Assembly (NCBI GenBank): GCA_021778975.1
Contig: JAJYBO010000001.1
Coordinates: 1 to 46,891, forward strand
Direction of reading: 5' to 3'
Origin: Deltaproteobacteria bacterium
GTDB taxonomy: Bacteria > Desulfobacterota > Desulfobacteria > Desulfobacterales > Desulfatirhabdiaceae
DNA: 46,891 nt
Shown: positions 1-8,839 of the stretch, piece by piece
Position numbering within the stretch: position 1 is the first letter of the stretch
Layout of the letters: each line of letters begins with the position of its first letter
Program-made: the position numbers and the translations under genes
Notes under the pieces: generated by a model
Told to the model about the DNA's origin: nothing
The model's database searches: none
The model's input: only the letters and a program-made list of their open reading frames with translations

Positions 1-349
1 TCCGACCATATACAAAATACAGGTGCGAGAGTAGCAATATGAGTAAAAACGAGGGAATCAGAAAGGTTGTTGTCGCCACTGCCGCTCCGGCAAGCCCTCG
101 CAACCGAAACCCCAAATAAGCTGACAGATTGATGGTCGGCGCTCCGGGCAATATCTGCGCAAGCCCCAATCCCTGCATATATTCGTCATCCGTAAACCAT
201 GCTCGTTTCTGCGTCATCCATGTTCGGGTTTCTTCCAGCGCCGCCAGGCTGAATGACACGGATCCGATACACAGAAACGTGAGCGCGATCTGCCATAGAG
301 ATACCCCTGTGGCATCCGGCAGCGCGATAGGATGTGACGCATCGTCCAT
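1..349 (-). CDS. Chromate transporter (CHR family), 3' part beyond the window
   Basis: This partial gene starts at an ATG at 349 and runs left off the window; 116 N-terminal residues are visible. The protein has a hydrophobic segment near residues 18-36, the charged loop usual before the CHR motif, then PGAPTINLSAYLGFRLRG around residues 68-85 and another strongly hydrophobic stretch. The proline/glycine-rich motif and helix spacing match the N-terminal half of CHR-family inner-membrane transporters, which export chromate or related oxyanions. A G-rich stretch just upstream of the ATG can act as ribosome binding site. The gene diverges from tunR; both relate to oxyanions, but a functional link is only inference. 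Whether this is a full-length or a split half-size CHR protein cannot be seen. Confidence 0.8.
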   Translation of the reverse strand, partial: MDDASHPIALPDATGVSLWQIALTFLCIGSVSFSLAALEETRTWMTQKRAWFTDDEYMQGLGLAQILPGAPTINLSAYLGFRLRGLAGAAVATTTFLIPSFLLILLLSHLYFVYGR

Positions 350-491
350 AATATGCCCCCATTCATACAGAAAATATCGAAATAAACAGACACGATTTAA
401 ATAAATATCATGTCTATTATCATATAATCCTGAAAGACAAACACTGTCAAGCTCAAAATCATGGCTGTTTACCCGGACGCGGGGATGTGCT

Positions 492-557
492 ATGGCGGAA
501 TATTGAAGTGTTTCGCCATTGATATGGACTCATCGAACGCGTTTTTTTGAAACACTT
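492..557. promoter_or_regulatory. Overlapping inverted repeats upstream of tunR
   Basis: Two inverted repeats share sequence in the chrA-tunR divergent region. ATGGCGGAA (492-500) faces TTTCGCCAT (511-519), 8 of 9 matching. AAGTGTTTC (506-514) faces GAAACACTT (549-557), a perfect 9-bp match across 34 nt. They could be operators for TunR itself, since its DNA-binding part has a recombinase fold, or mutually exclusive RNA hairpins in its leader. No clear promoter was identified here. Confidence 0.45.
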
Positions 558-599
558 TTTCGACATAAAAAAATTGGAGCGATTGGAGAAAGACGATAA

Positions 600-1700
600 A
601 TGCCCACAGATACAGATCGAAGGTCCATACACGCAACAGATATGACCGACATTTCCGGCAAAATCAGCAACGCCGCTGTCTCCATACCGCCTGATGCCCG
701 TTGTCTGGATACCATACAACTTACAAGACTGGAACAGTCTTTTCGGGAATGGGCCGGGGCGTCACCGCGCCGGGATGTTCAGGATTCCAGAAAACGGATA
801 CTGATGATTTTTCTTCTGATACGCTATACCGGCGCTCGACTGAACGAGGTGCTGCATCTGAATCCATTAGAAAATATGGACTTCAATAACCATATCGTGT
901 TTTTTCGAAAAATACCGTCCAGTGATGATTTGTCTGCACGGGAAGTCCGAATTCCGGAAAATATTTCATCTGAAATTAAGATAATGATGGAAAAAAATTT
1001 CACCGCCCGGAAATCTGCACTTGCCGTTGATGCCGCACACATTCGCCGTAAATTTTATGAACGATCCGCTGCCTGTGGATTTCCCAAAGAATATGGTGCG
1101 CCGGACGCTATCCGAAAATCGAGAGCCATCGAACTGATGCAGCACAACATGCCGCTGCCGCTGGTGCAGAGAATTTTGGGACATTCCACACCAAACCTGG
1201 CGGCCTCTTATGTTGAATTCTCCGAAGAAGACATGAGGCGACTGGCCATTCACTTCACCGAAAAGGAAAGTCACCGTAAAACCAGCGCCCGCAATATGTT
1301 TTTCGGAAAAATCAGGAATATTCGGCAGGGGGATATTCAATCTATTGTCGAGATTCTGACGATCGGCGAATTCATCATCACCACGGTCATCACCAATGAC
1401 AGCCGGGAGCGACTGGGATTGAAACCGGGTGTTTTGATTACCGCGGAAGTGAAGGCGCCCTGGGTCATACTGCATCGCGGAGACACTGAACCCTTATGCA
1501 CGGCTGAAAACAGACTTCGCGGCTCCGTAGAACGGATACGCAGAGGGGAAACGACAACGGAATATGTAGTGCGAATTTTTGACGGCGCATCGCTGTGTGC
1601 GGTTACGAGCCGGGATGACGATCACCGGCTCGATATCAATGAAAACGATGTGGTATGGGCGATATTCAACAGCTTTGCCATTGTGCTGCATGTAGAATGA
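600..1700 (+). CDS. tunR: TunR-type tungstate-responsive regulator (recombinase-fold DNA-binding domain plus two TOBE domains)
   Basis: The 366-residue protein joins a tyrosine-recombinase-like domain (about 30-215) to two TOBE/Mop-type oxyanion-binding domains (about 228-294 and 300-366). Recombinase residues Arg80 (TGARLNEV), Arg172, His195 (ILGHS) and Tyr204 are recognisable. The His of the usual HxxR box is Asp169, so recombination is unlikely and DNA binding more likely. This architecture matches the TunR family described in sulfate reducers, which controls tungstate and molybdate uptake genes when TOBE binds the oxyanion. GGAG lies 11 nt before the ATG. The gene stands alone, divergent from a CHR transporter and convergent with the CoA-transferase genes. 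No tup or mod transporter genes are in the window. Confidence 0.82.
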   Translation: MPTDTDRRSIHATDMTDISGKISNAAVSIPPDARCLDTIQLTRLEQSFREWAGASPRRDVQDSRKRILMIFLLIRYTGARLNEVLHLNPLENMDFNNHIVFFRKIPSSDDLSAREVRIPENISSEIKIMMEKNFTARKSALAVDAAHIRRKFYERSAACGFPKEYGAPDAIRKSRAIELMQHNMPLPLVQRILGHSTPNLAASYVEFSEEDMRRLAIHFTEKESHRKTSARNMFFGKIRNIRQGDIQSIVEILTIGEFIITTVITNDSRERLGLKPGVLITAEVKAPWVILHRGDTEPLCTAENRLRGSVERIRRGETTTEYVVRIFDGASLCAVTSRDDDHRLDINENDVVWAIFNSFAIVLHVE

Positions 1701-1746
1701 GTTCAGTTTAAGACAGATGGTTGAATTTTTGAAACATGTCAAGGTG

Positions 1747-2508
1747 TTAAAGAATCAACTTGTAAGGATCAACTATTTCTCTTAATATTTTCAAATCCTG
1801 CTCTGCAGGTGGTTCCGCCTCTTTCGCACGCGAAATATCTACCGAGAATTCCATGTTCTCCAGAATCGTTTGAGACAGAACCCCCGGATAATAATAAGCC
1901 AGATACATTTCTTTGGTATCATCGTCAAAATACATTACGCCAAGATTGGTAATTACTGCTGTTGGACCTCCTGGCATCAGCCCTGCCCGTTCTCTGGCGC
2001 CAGCCCCGTCTAAATAGCCAGGGCTGGTCAAATAATCCAGCTTTACGGGAAACTTTCTTTTTTCGTGCTGCATGAAAATGAGACATCTTGGCACAAAGGA
2101 TGCCACATCACAGGCACCGCCGCTTCCCGAAAATCGGATTTGGGGGTGCAAATACTCGCCGATACATGTGGAATTCAGATTGCCATATTTATCAACTTGA
2201 GCCGCCCCCAGAATACCGATGACATGGTCGCCGGAGATTCGGTTCTGCATGGTTGCAAAGGACTCCAGCAACCCGCTGTTTGACGCTGCTCCAAACATAA
2301 CGCGAGGATCCGCAACAGCCATGGGAATTTCTTCAAGTCTTGAATCAATAGCCCCTGTTTCAAAAAAAATAATGCTGTTTGGCGCATTAATATGTTTAGC
2401 GGCCATGGCCGCAACCATAGAAATACCAGTGCCACAAAAGACAATATCGCCATCTTGAATTTCTCTTGCCGCCATAATTGTCATCAATTCTTTTAATGTG
2501 TATTCCAT
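1747..2508 (-). CDS. CoA-transferase beta subunit, glutaconate CoA-transferase type
   Basis: This 253-residue protein belongs to the family of glutaconate CoA-transferase subunit B, a class I CoA-transferase. Those enzymes move CoA between acyl-CoA and a carboxylate through a glutamyl-CoA intermediate. Glu50 in IIFFETGAID sits where the catalytic Glu of GctB is expected, which argues against the Glu-lacking IpdB-like hydrolases. GSGGACD and MPGGPTAVITN are further family motifs. An upstream in-frame ATG exists at 2529, but GGGGAG lies directly before the ATG at 2508, so 2508 is chosen. It follows the alpha subunit by 24 nt. The substrate cannot be read from the sequence; aromatic or dicarboxylic acid degradation is plausible. 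Confidence 0.82.
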   Translation of the reverse strand: MEYTLKELMTIMAAREIQDGDIVFCGTGISMVAAMAAKHINAPNSIIFFETGAIDSRLEEIPMAVADPRVMFGAASNSGLLESFATMQNRISGDHVIGILGAAQVDKYGNLNSTCIGEYLHPQIRFSGSGGACDVASFVPRCLIFMQHEKRKFPVKLDYLTSPGYLDGAGARERAGLMPGGPTAVITNLGVMYFDDDTKEMYLAYYYPGVLSQTILENMEFSVDISRAKEAEPPAEQDLKILREIVDPYKLIL

Positions 2509-2532
2509 CGTTTCTCCCCATCCGGGCAAGGG

Positions 2533-3510
2533 TTATCGTCTATCCAAACCGGTGGCATATCCGGTGCGTTTATCCGCCGCAATTCTTTCTAATTGTTCTT
2601 TCCCTACAATACTCAATAGTTCTTCATGATCTTTCACGCCATAGACAAATTTTTCCAGATATTCTTTATATAACCTGTCATCTTTGGCGAATTTACTGGC
2701 CTGACTCAGGTACTTGGGGTCGTAATCATAATAGTTACAGCATTCGTATGGATATGCACCGTACGGAACATGGACAACAGCGCTTACATGGATAAAAGGG
2801 ATTTGATTGTACTCAGGTTTTTCTCTCAGCATATTCGTATCAACTATCTCTTCGCAGGTAACGATGACATGTCGCGATGCTTTAACTTGATCAACATCCG
2901 CGAAGTTCAGTCCCTCGATTCTGCAAGTGCCATATTTATCCGCTTTCTGAACATGAATGATTGTAATATCGGGGTTTATAGCTGGAACAAGCACCACCTT
3001 CGAGGCGCCTGTCCATCCATTGAAAGGATTATCAAGGATTTCTATTTTTTTATCGGGCAATTTAGGATCGGTGGCCCTCATCTCCTCAGAAAATCCCCAT
3101 TTTTTTAAAATATCCGTCCCCAGTCCGGATCGTGTGGCAATAAAAGGGACCCCCATGGCGCCGGCATGAAAGCGAAGCGACATCTGATAATTCGAATAAT
3201 CTTCAAAAAGAATCTCTCTTTTCTGAATGGCTGATTTAAAACGAATACAGGTCGGCGCCGCCTTGCCATTTCCTCCATAGGCAATCTCGACCTTCGAAAT
3301 ACATCCGCCGCCTATAAGTTCGTCAACCCCCGTACCGTTTGAATGGGCATAACAATGAAGATTTCTCTTCCGTTGCCGCATGATTTCAAACACAGCAGCC
3401 ATGGGGTTCCGGCTGACCGTGAATCCACCAATTGATATGTGACATCCATCCGTGACGTATGTTCTGATCGCATCTTTCAACGTCATCACTTTTTCTCGAT
3501 TATTGTCCAT
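2533..3510 (-). CDS. CoA-transferase alpha subunit, glutaconate CoA-transferase type
   Basis: The 325-residue partner of the following beta subunit has the GctA-family fold. It opens with a T-L-K-D-A motif and a glycine-rich ISIGGF segment near residue 26, then HSNGTGVDELIGGG around residues 56-69, and ends in a tail rich in Tyr and Lys. In this family the alpha subunit contributes CoA and substrate binding while the beta subunit supplies the catalytic Glu. The pair forms a two-gene unit with no acyl-CoA dehydrogenase or hydratase beside it, so the pathway is not defined here. An A/T-rich stretch with AGGAG lies upstream of the ATG. Confidence 0.82.
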   Translation of the reverse strand: MDNNREKVMTLKDAIRTYVTDGCHISIGGFTVSRNPMAAVFEIMRQRKRNLHCYAHSNGTGVDELIGGGCISKVEIAYGGNGKAAPTCIRFKSAIQKREILFEDYSNYQMSLRFHAGAMGVPFIATRSGLGTDILKKWGFSEEMRATDPKLPDKKIEILDNPFNGWTGASKVVLVPAINPDITIIHVQKADKYGTCRIEGLNFADVDQVKASRHVIVTCEEIVDTNMLREKPEYNQIPFIHVSAVVHVPYGAYPYECCNYYDYDPKYLSQASKFAKDDRLYKEYLEKFVYGVKDHEELLSIVGKEQLERIAADKRTGYATGLDRR

Positions 3511-3546
3511 TTAATTAACTCCTTGTGTTCAGTCCGGTTGCCGTCG

Positions 3547-5709
3547 TCAGGTGCAATGAGAGCTAAAATCCGCAATCACCTGATGCACTTCAGAAGCATT
3601 CTCTCCATTTAGAATGCCATGACGCTCGGCATGAAATATCATACACGTTTTACGCTTTGATTTTAAAAGGTTAAAAGCCCTGCGCGTGCCTTTTTCATCT
3701 ACAACCGGATCTTCGTCGGCCTGCACCAGAAGCACTGGCGCATGGATATCCTTCAGGCGACCTTCGGTCTGTTTCATGAATTTTTCAAGTTCCTGAACCC
3801 CGGATATGGGGTTTCTCGGATAATTGATATGGGGGTTTTCAGGATGGTTTTCGACAAATTCTTTCCCGCTTTCCCCATGTTTGATGGTCTTCATCAGCCG
3901 GTTCCACATATTGACCGCGGGGGCAAGCCGGGATGTGTAATCCTGAAGTTCAAACGGTGGACATACCGCGAACACGCCGCAAAGCGATGGATGACGGATC
4001 CTGGCGGCGGCGTCCAGCGCCAAACCAGCCCCCATCGAAAACCCCCCTGCAATCACGCGCCGACATCGGCTGTGAATCAGCGCGAACCCCTCATCCACGG
4101 AGGTTGTCCAGTCTTTCCAGGTTCGGGTAGCCAGATCCTCGGCGGATGTACCGTGTCCTTTCAGTCGGGGAATGTAAATCCAGTAACCGTGTTTTGCCAG
4201 ATAGGCCGCAAGCGCTTTGAGTTCCGCCGGCGCCGCCATATAGCCGTGGAGCAGGAGAATGCCGGGTTTGCCAATACGCCCCCGGATAAAAATCGGCGCG
4301 CCGATGGACATGTCTTTCGACTCTCCGTCAATGTAAAATGTGTGATAATCCTGCTCGAAATCTGCAAGCGCTTTTTTGAGCAGGTGGTTGAAAAGCTGGC
4401 ACCGTATCCAGAATCCTGGCCGCCAGGCCAACCGGTGGATGCTGCGCTCCAACTGCGTCAGCGGTTCTACTTCGTTGGCCATGACCGCAAGAGGATTTTC
4501 GATCCGCACCCGATGAAAATCGAACGCCCCCGAAAACATGGCGGGTTGTTTGACGATATCCTCGGCGCCCTGGATGAGGACTCTTTTATCAATCGCGACC
4601 TGAATCAAATCTGAAAAACGGTGAAAGCTGTCATCCGTAATCAAATGAATCTGGTCTTCCGACAGGCTTTTGTGTGTCCAGGTTCCGGATGAGGCCAGCT
4701 TCTGAGCCGCGGTTAAAAACACACGCCGCCTCAAGTTCATGGTATTCATGCGCTTTGAAGGCGTCTGTTTGATCATGGACGCGAACAAATGATCCGAGTT
4801 GACGGTTGTCATGCTGTAAATGGCGGTCATGTACCGCTGCATGACATTCAGCGCCTTCTGGTGCAGCACCCGTTTGGAGGCGATGGGATCATCGAAATCG
4901 AAAGTATGCGCACCCGATATGTCCCTGGTGATTGCAGCGTCCGCCAGGTAGTCCTTGACAGCGATGGCTTTGCCGAAACGCACGTCAATATCCACCCCCG
5001 AAAGCAGCATGGTGCCTTCGGTCATGATTTCTTCCATCATCCGGTCCGGGATGTCTTCCACAACACGTTCCGCCAGATAACTCAGCGCATTTTCTCTGGC
5101 CCGGATGGGGTAATAGGTGATGTTGACAGGAACAATATACGTAGCGGCGTTTTTCAGCGGCGTCATATCTTCGATTTTAAACAGGGACATCAATCGCGAG
5201 GCTTCATCCGGCAGTGTTTCGGACAGGGATATCAGACGCTGCCGGTAGAATTCTGTCCGGAGGGCGAGCGTGGCGGCGCCGGTGTGCGGCGGGTGCTTGC
5301 CGCCCGCGTAAGACAGCATGAAACGGCCTTTTTCGATGAGCTTTTTGTTTTTGACCATCAATCCTTCCGGATAGATGATCCAGGAGGCATCACCGGTCAG
5401 AAGACTTCGGACGATCAGTTGATCTCTGTCCGGACTTCGGGTGGAGACCACGCCGACAGCATTCAGAAAGTTGCCCATCGCGCCTTTGAACAGACTGGCG
5501 TCCCCCAGGGACCAGACCGGTTTCTTGCCCGTCAGGTAGAAGGTGTGATACGGAAGAAACAGGGTTTCCATTCGGGTGAAATGATTGATGACAAATATCA
5601 ATGCCCCCTGGGGAATGTTGGCTTCATCATGCAGATGGATTTTGGCTTTTGAAAACAGGGAAAGCGTTTTGATGGCCAGCCCTGTGGTGCGATATGCAAA
5701 ACGGTTCAT
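3547..5709 (-). CDS. Fusion of PlsC-like acyltransferase and alpha/beta hydrolase
   Basis: A 720-residue protein with two enzyme-like halves. Residues about 25-300 resemble 1-acylglycerol-3-phosphate acyltransferases: the NHFTRME box at 42-48 is a variant of NHx4D with Glu in place of Asp, and YPEG follows. Residues about 470-720 form an alpha/beta hydrolase of the lysophospholipase/carboxylesterase type, with LLHGY, the nucleophile Ser558 in GFSMG, an Asp in ADEDPVV and His697 in ERHG. The join suggests acyl-chain remodelling of lipids or deacylation coupled to reacylation (inference). An in-frame start at 5796 would overlap the HD-GYP gene by about 60 nt; the ATG at 5709 begins 25 nt after that gene's stop and is preferred, with AAGGG 10-14 nt upstream. 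There is no signal peptide. Confidence 0.75.
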   Translation of the reverse strand: MNRFAYRTTGLAIKTLSLFSKAKIHLHDEANIPQGALIFVINHFTRMETLFLPYHTFYLTGKKPVWSLGDASLFKGAMGNFLNAVGVVSTRSPDRDQLIVRSLLTGDASWIIYPEGLMVKNKKLIEKGRFMLSYAGGKHPPHTGAATLALRTEFYRQRLISLSETLPDEASRLMSLFKIEDMTPLKNAATYIVPVNITYYPIRARENALSYLAERVVEDIPDRMMEEIMTEGTMLLSGVDIDVRFGKAIAVKDYLADAAITRDISGAHTFDFDDPIASKRVLHQKALNVMQRYMTAIYSMTTVNSDHLFASMIKQTPSKRMNTMNLRRRVFLTAAQKLASSGTWTHKSLSEDQIHLITDDSFHRFSDLIQVAIDKRVLIQGAEDIVKQPAMFSGAFDFHRVRIENPLAVMANEVEPLTQLERSIHRLAWRPGFWIRCQLFNHLLKKALADFEQDYHTFYIDGESKDMSIGAPIFIRGRIGKPGILLLHGYMAAPAELKALAAYLAKHGYWIYIPRLKGHGTSAEDLATRTWKDWTTSVDEGFALIHSRCRRVIAGGFSMGAGLALDAAARIRHPSLCGVFAVCPPFELQDYTSRLAPAVNMWNRLMKTIKHGESGKEFVENHPENPHINYPRNPISGVQELEKFMKQTEGRLKDIHAPVLLVQADEDPVVDEKGTRRAFNLLKSKRKTCMIFHAERHGILNGENASEVHQVIADFSSHCT

Positions 5710-5734
5710 GAACGGCGACCCTTGATGGTTGAAG

Positions 5735-6505
5735 CTATATTGACAGACATCGCCCCAGGACCTCCACACATACAGCATCCCATTTGACACCGGCATGACG
5801 TTGTAATATTTCCAGCGCTGTCTGATGCGTCATGGCCTTCTGGTAGGGGCGTTCCGTGGTCATGGCGTCAAAAGAATCGGCCACGGCGATGATTTTAGCG
5901 CCCATGGGGATGTCGGCGTCTTTCAACCGGCGAGGATATCCTTTGCCGTCGGGGCGTTCATGATGAGATCGGACATATTCCAGTGCTGGCCCCAGAAACT
6001 CCAGATCCTTCAATATTTCTGCTCCTGTCAGCGGATGCTTGACGATCTGATTCACGATCTCCGGCGGATTTTTGGCTTCATGCGGCATGAACAACCGATC
6101 CGGAAATCCAATCTTTCCGATATCGTGCAACAGACCGCCCAGACGGATGAACGCGATATCATTCTCCTCAAGCCCCATTTGCCGGGCGATTTTTTCGGAC
6201 AGCTCAGCGACCCGTTCCGTGTGCCCCTGGGTGTAGGCATCTCTGGCGGCCAGAGCGTTGGCCATAGTGGATACGGTGTTGATCGTGCTGACGCGAATTT
6301 TTTCGTTCAGCGCTTTCAGCTCTGAAATGAGCATTTCCAGATGATACTCTCTGGCCTCTACTTTGACCATCATCAGTCCGACGGCTTCTGCTATGGTCCG
6401 GACCGGTTCAGGGGTATCCGGACCTGTCATGGACATGATATCGTTAGAGTATTTTCCGACGGCCACTTCCTGGATGACTTCCAAGAGCTTTTCCAGTTCT
6501 GTCAT
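5735..6505 (-). CDS. HD-GYP domain phosphodiesterase (cyclic di-GMP type)
   Basis: A 256-residue cytosolic protein with a coiled-coil-like N-terminal segment (about 1-75) and an HD-GYP domain (about 78-250). Visible motifs are HTERV at 95-99, the metal-binding HD pair at 127-128 within LLHDIGK, a further metal His in KHPLTGAE, and HHERPDGKGYP at 181-191, the GYP signature. HD-GYP enzymes hydrolyse cyclic di-GMP, or 3'3'-cGAMP in some relatives. There is no receiver domain, so the signal is presumably sensed through the short N-terminal part or a partner. AGGAAGAAGCATT precedes the ATG. It lies just upstream of the acyltransferase-hydrolase gene and may be cotranscribed with it. Confidence 0.9.
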   Translation of the reverse strand: MTELEKLLEVIQEVAVGKYSNDIMSMTGPDTPEPVRTIAEAVGLMMVKVEAREYHLEMLISELKALNEKIRVSTINTVSTMANALAARDAYTQGHTERVAELSEKIARQMGLEENDIAFIRLGGLLHDIGKIGFPDRLFMPHEAKNPPEIVNQIVKHPLTGAEILKDLEFLGPALEYVRSHHERPDGKGYPRRLKDADIPMGAKIIAVADSFDAMTTERPYQKAMTHQTALEILQRHAGVKWDAVCVEVLGRCLSI

Positions 6506-6632
6506 AATGCTTCTTCCTGTGAATGTCTATGGATTTTGGATAGCGATTCTGCAAAAATAGATGGTCGTATTTAACTTCAAATTTGACGCTATGGACATCG
6601 AATTTATATCTGGTTTTCACGGGTTGTGCATA

Positions 6633-7322
6633 TCATTTTTTGACGTTATGCAAACTGTCCATCAGCAATTTGATGCGCCCTCCCCAAAACTTGAACGCTT
6701 CATCGGCCGCGCCCCATTTGCTGAATCGGTCGGTAAATCCAGCACTTCTTTCGTCCTGGGCCACAGCGATCACCTCGCCGGTCATGGAGTCTATCACCAT
6801 GATTTCGGCGCTGACCGCCCCCGACCCTGTCCACGCGCCTGATGCGCCCTTTTTGATAATGCTCATTCCCAGACCAACGGGCACAACGGAGCTGACGGCG
6901 CTCAACACCGGCTTACTCGGCTTCAGATCGGTGATGGCGAAACGAATCCGAATCACGTCTGTTCCCGGGCTGGAGACAATTGGATACGAACCTTTGAGCG
7001 CATTGACGACTTGAAGATTGCATTCGTCCGCTATTGTCTTCAATTCATTCGGATCTATGCCTTTATAATCCGAATCGTTGGCGAAGAAGAAAACCACGCT
7101 GTCGAGCATTACCCTGTCGTATTTGGCAAAGTCCACGCCTGGCCTCAGCCATCGCATTTTGGCGCCATCCTTTGGACCCGGCGTCATGTACTGGTAATAG
7201 CCATTGAGAAAGCCATCGTTTCTTCGTTCAGACACCGTGGTTGCAGGCATGCAAGACGTGGCGACAACCACAACAACCAGCGCCATGCAAACCTTCAAGA
7301 ACGTTTTTCCTGCTCTTTCCAT
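6633..7322 (-). CDS. DUF3313-like outer-surface lipoprotein
   Basis: A 229-residue protein with a lipoprotein signal: a hydrophobic stretch followed by ATSC puts the lipidated Cys at residue 24. The mature part is soluble and resembles DUF3313 lipoproteins (PGVDFAKYDRVMLD and later VSAEIMVIDSMTGEVIA), a family of unknown function anchored in the cell envelope. Earlier in-frame starts exist at 7376 and 7328. The ATG at 7322 is preferred because AAAGGA lies about 9 nt before it and the signal peptide then has normal length. The gene stands alone on the minus strand, 127 nt upstream of the HD-GYP gene, with a repeat copy in its upstream region. Confidence 0.68.
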   Translation of the reverse strand: MERAGKTFLKVCMALVVVVVATSCMPATTVSERRNDGFLNGYYQYMTPGPKDGAKMRWLRPGVDFAKYDRVMLDSVVFFFANDSDYKGIDPNELKTIADECNLQVVNALKGSYPIVSSPGTDVIRIRFAITDLKPSKPVLSAVSSVVPVGLGMSIIKKGASGAWTGSGAVSAEIMVIDSMTGEVIAVAQDERSAGFTDRFSKWGAADEAFKFWGGRIKLLMDSLHNVKK

Positions 7323-7447
7323 AATCATTTTCCTTTCTCGCTGCAAGATAATGGTTAAAAAAGCTCCTACGGGCATCTCATGCGCCTATTCTTCTATGAC
7401 GCTGTGATTTTTTTGGATGCTATTCAATGAGGTTATAAAAGTCAACA

Positions 7448-7601
7448 TTGACGGCTTCGTAAAAAGTCCGGATGCTGCGCCAACGCTGCATCCTTCGTCG
7501 TTGCGACGTACCATAACTACGCCTCACGCCTCAAAATATGCGCGGCTTGCCTGCAAACATCCTACGAATCCGTTTGAAATTTGACTTTTTATGAGAGTGT
7601 C
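7448..7601 (+). repeat. Dispersed palindromic repeat, copy R1
   Basis: This is a ~154-bp copy of the element found five more times in the window. Its ends are imperfect inverted repeats: GACGGCTTCGTAAAAAGTC on the left and GACTTTTTATGAGAGTGTC on the right. Inside are a GCTGC/GCAGC-type hairpin and a TAC-CATAA-TAC hairpin. It lies between the lipoprotein gene and the DUF4143 ATPase. It has no coding capacity and resembles a MITE or other non-autonomous palindromic element. Confidence 0.9.
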
Positions 7602-7705
7602 CACATTTCTGAACAACGCACTTCATCACACCTGCCATTCGACCAATTATCACTATCTTGCAAAATAGTCTTGACTATTCCGCAACACAATGATTAAAAG
7701 TCGCC

Positions 7706-8833
7706 ATGAAGCGATATCTTTATGATCCGATCAGGAGCGATCTGACTAAAAAAATGGTTATTCTGACCGGTCCCCGGCAGATTGGTAAAACATTTCTGGC
7801 GAAACAGTTGATTTCGGAATTCCAGACACCGCAATATCTCAACTACGACGCCATTTATGATCGCCGTATTGTTCACACCCAGTCCTGGCCACTGAACACG
7901 GATTTTCTCGTATTCGATGAAATTCACAAGATGAAGGGCTGGAAGTCTTCCCTGAAGGGCGTCTTTGACACTCGCCCGAACAATCAGGCGCTTCTGGTTA
8001 CCGGAAGCGCGCGGCTGGAAACATTCCGTCAGTCCGGAGAATCACTGGCCGGCCGTTATTACCACTATCGTTTTTATCCGTTGTCGGTCTGCGAATTGAA
8101 AGGCCGGATGCCTCCTTTTGATGCCCTGAACCTTCTGAACCGGCTTGGTGGTTTTCCGGAACCGTTTCTCTCAGGATCGGAATCAGAAGCCGCCCGCTGG
8201 CGCAATCAGTATTATACGGATCTGGTCAGGGAAGACATTCTTGAATTCAGCCGTATTCAGGAAATCCGTTCCATCAAACTCCTTCTGGAATTACTTCGGG
8301 ACCGTGTGGGGTCTCCGCTGTCCTTCACATCGCTGGCCGTAGATCTTCAGATTTCACCGAACACTGTCCGTAATTATCTCGAAATTCTGCAAAGCCTGTA
8401 TATCATTTTCCTGATCCGGCCTTTTCATCGAAACATCTCTCGATCACTGCTGAAGGCGCCCAAAGTCTATTTTTATGACACCGGCCTTGTCCGGGGAGAT
8501 GACGGCATATGTCTCGAAAACACCTGCGCCATAAGTCTGCTCAAACATATCGGCTATTTGCAAGATACAAAAGGAACGAATACAGCGTTGCACTATCTTC
8601 GCACCAAAGAGGGTAAAGAGGTGGATTTCGCCATTTGCGAAGACGACAGAATCATCCGCATGATCGAGGTAAAATACGCCGATAATTCAGTTTCCCGCAA
8701 TCTGCAACACTTTTTGAATAAACAGCCTGATATTGAAGCGATTCAGCTTGTTCATCAACTTCGTCATGAGCAAGCCTTCCAAAATATATCCGTATGCTCG
8801 GCAAGCCGATGGCTTTCCGAGTTATCGGCGTGA
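7706..8833 (+). CDS. AAA ATPase with DUF4143 domain
   Basis: A 375-residue protein. Its N-terminal P-loop domain has Walker A GPRQIGKT at 22-29, Walker B LVFDEIHK near 68-75, and a sensor-like TGSARLE. A C-terminal DUF4143 region (about 170-340) ends in a nuclease-fold-like segment containing EGKEVDFAI and MIEVKYA. Proteins of this AAA_14/DUF4143 family are common in accessory regions; their biochemical role is poorly defined. The gene is bracketed by direct copies of the repeat (R1 ends 104 nt before it, R2 starts 7 nt after its stop), so it may be a recently gained cassette. The ribosome binding site is weak, so the start is the least certain part. Confidence 0.85.
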   Translation: MKRYLYDPIRSDLTKKMVILTGPRQIGKTFLAKQLISEFQTPQYLNYDAIYDRRIVHTQSWPLNTDFLVFDEIHKMKGWKSSLKGVFDTRPNNQALLVTGSARLETFRQSGESLAGRYYHYRFYPLSVCELKGRMPPFDALNLLNRLGGFPEPFLSGSESEAARWRNQYYTDLVREDILEFSRIQEIRSIKLLLELLRDRVGSPLSFTSLAVDLQISPNTVRNYLEILQSLYIIFLIRPFHRNISRSLLKAPKVYFYDTGLVRGDDGICLENTCAISLLKHIGYLQDTKGTNTALHYLRTKEGKEVDFAICEDDRIIRMIEVKYADNSVSRNLQHFLNKQPDIEAIQLVHQLRHEQAFQNISVCSASRWLSELSA

Positions 8834-8839
8834 TCAACG

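Noticed and set aside
459..719. Minus-strand small frames ahead of tunR
   Set aside because: They cover the tunR start and the inverted repeats in antisense and have no plausible initiation signal or homology.
600..1700. Integrase-like protein as evidence of a prophage or integron
   Set aside because: Two TOBE domains follow the recombinase fold and the HxxR His is missing; no att sites, phage genes or cassettes are near. It fits the TunR regulator family better.
3742..5652. Long open frames on the plus strand opposite the acyltransferase-hydrolase gene
   Set aside because: Their translations lack domains and are the antisense reading of a gene with clear motifs on the minus strand.
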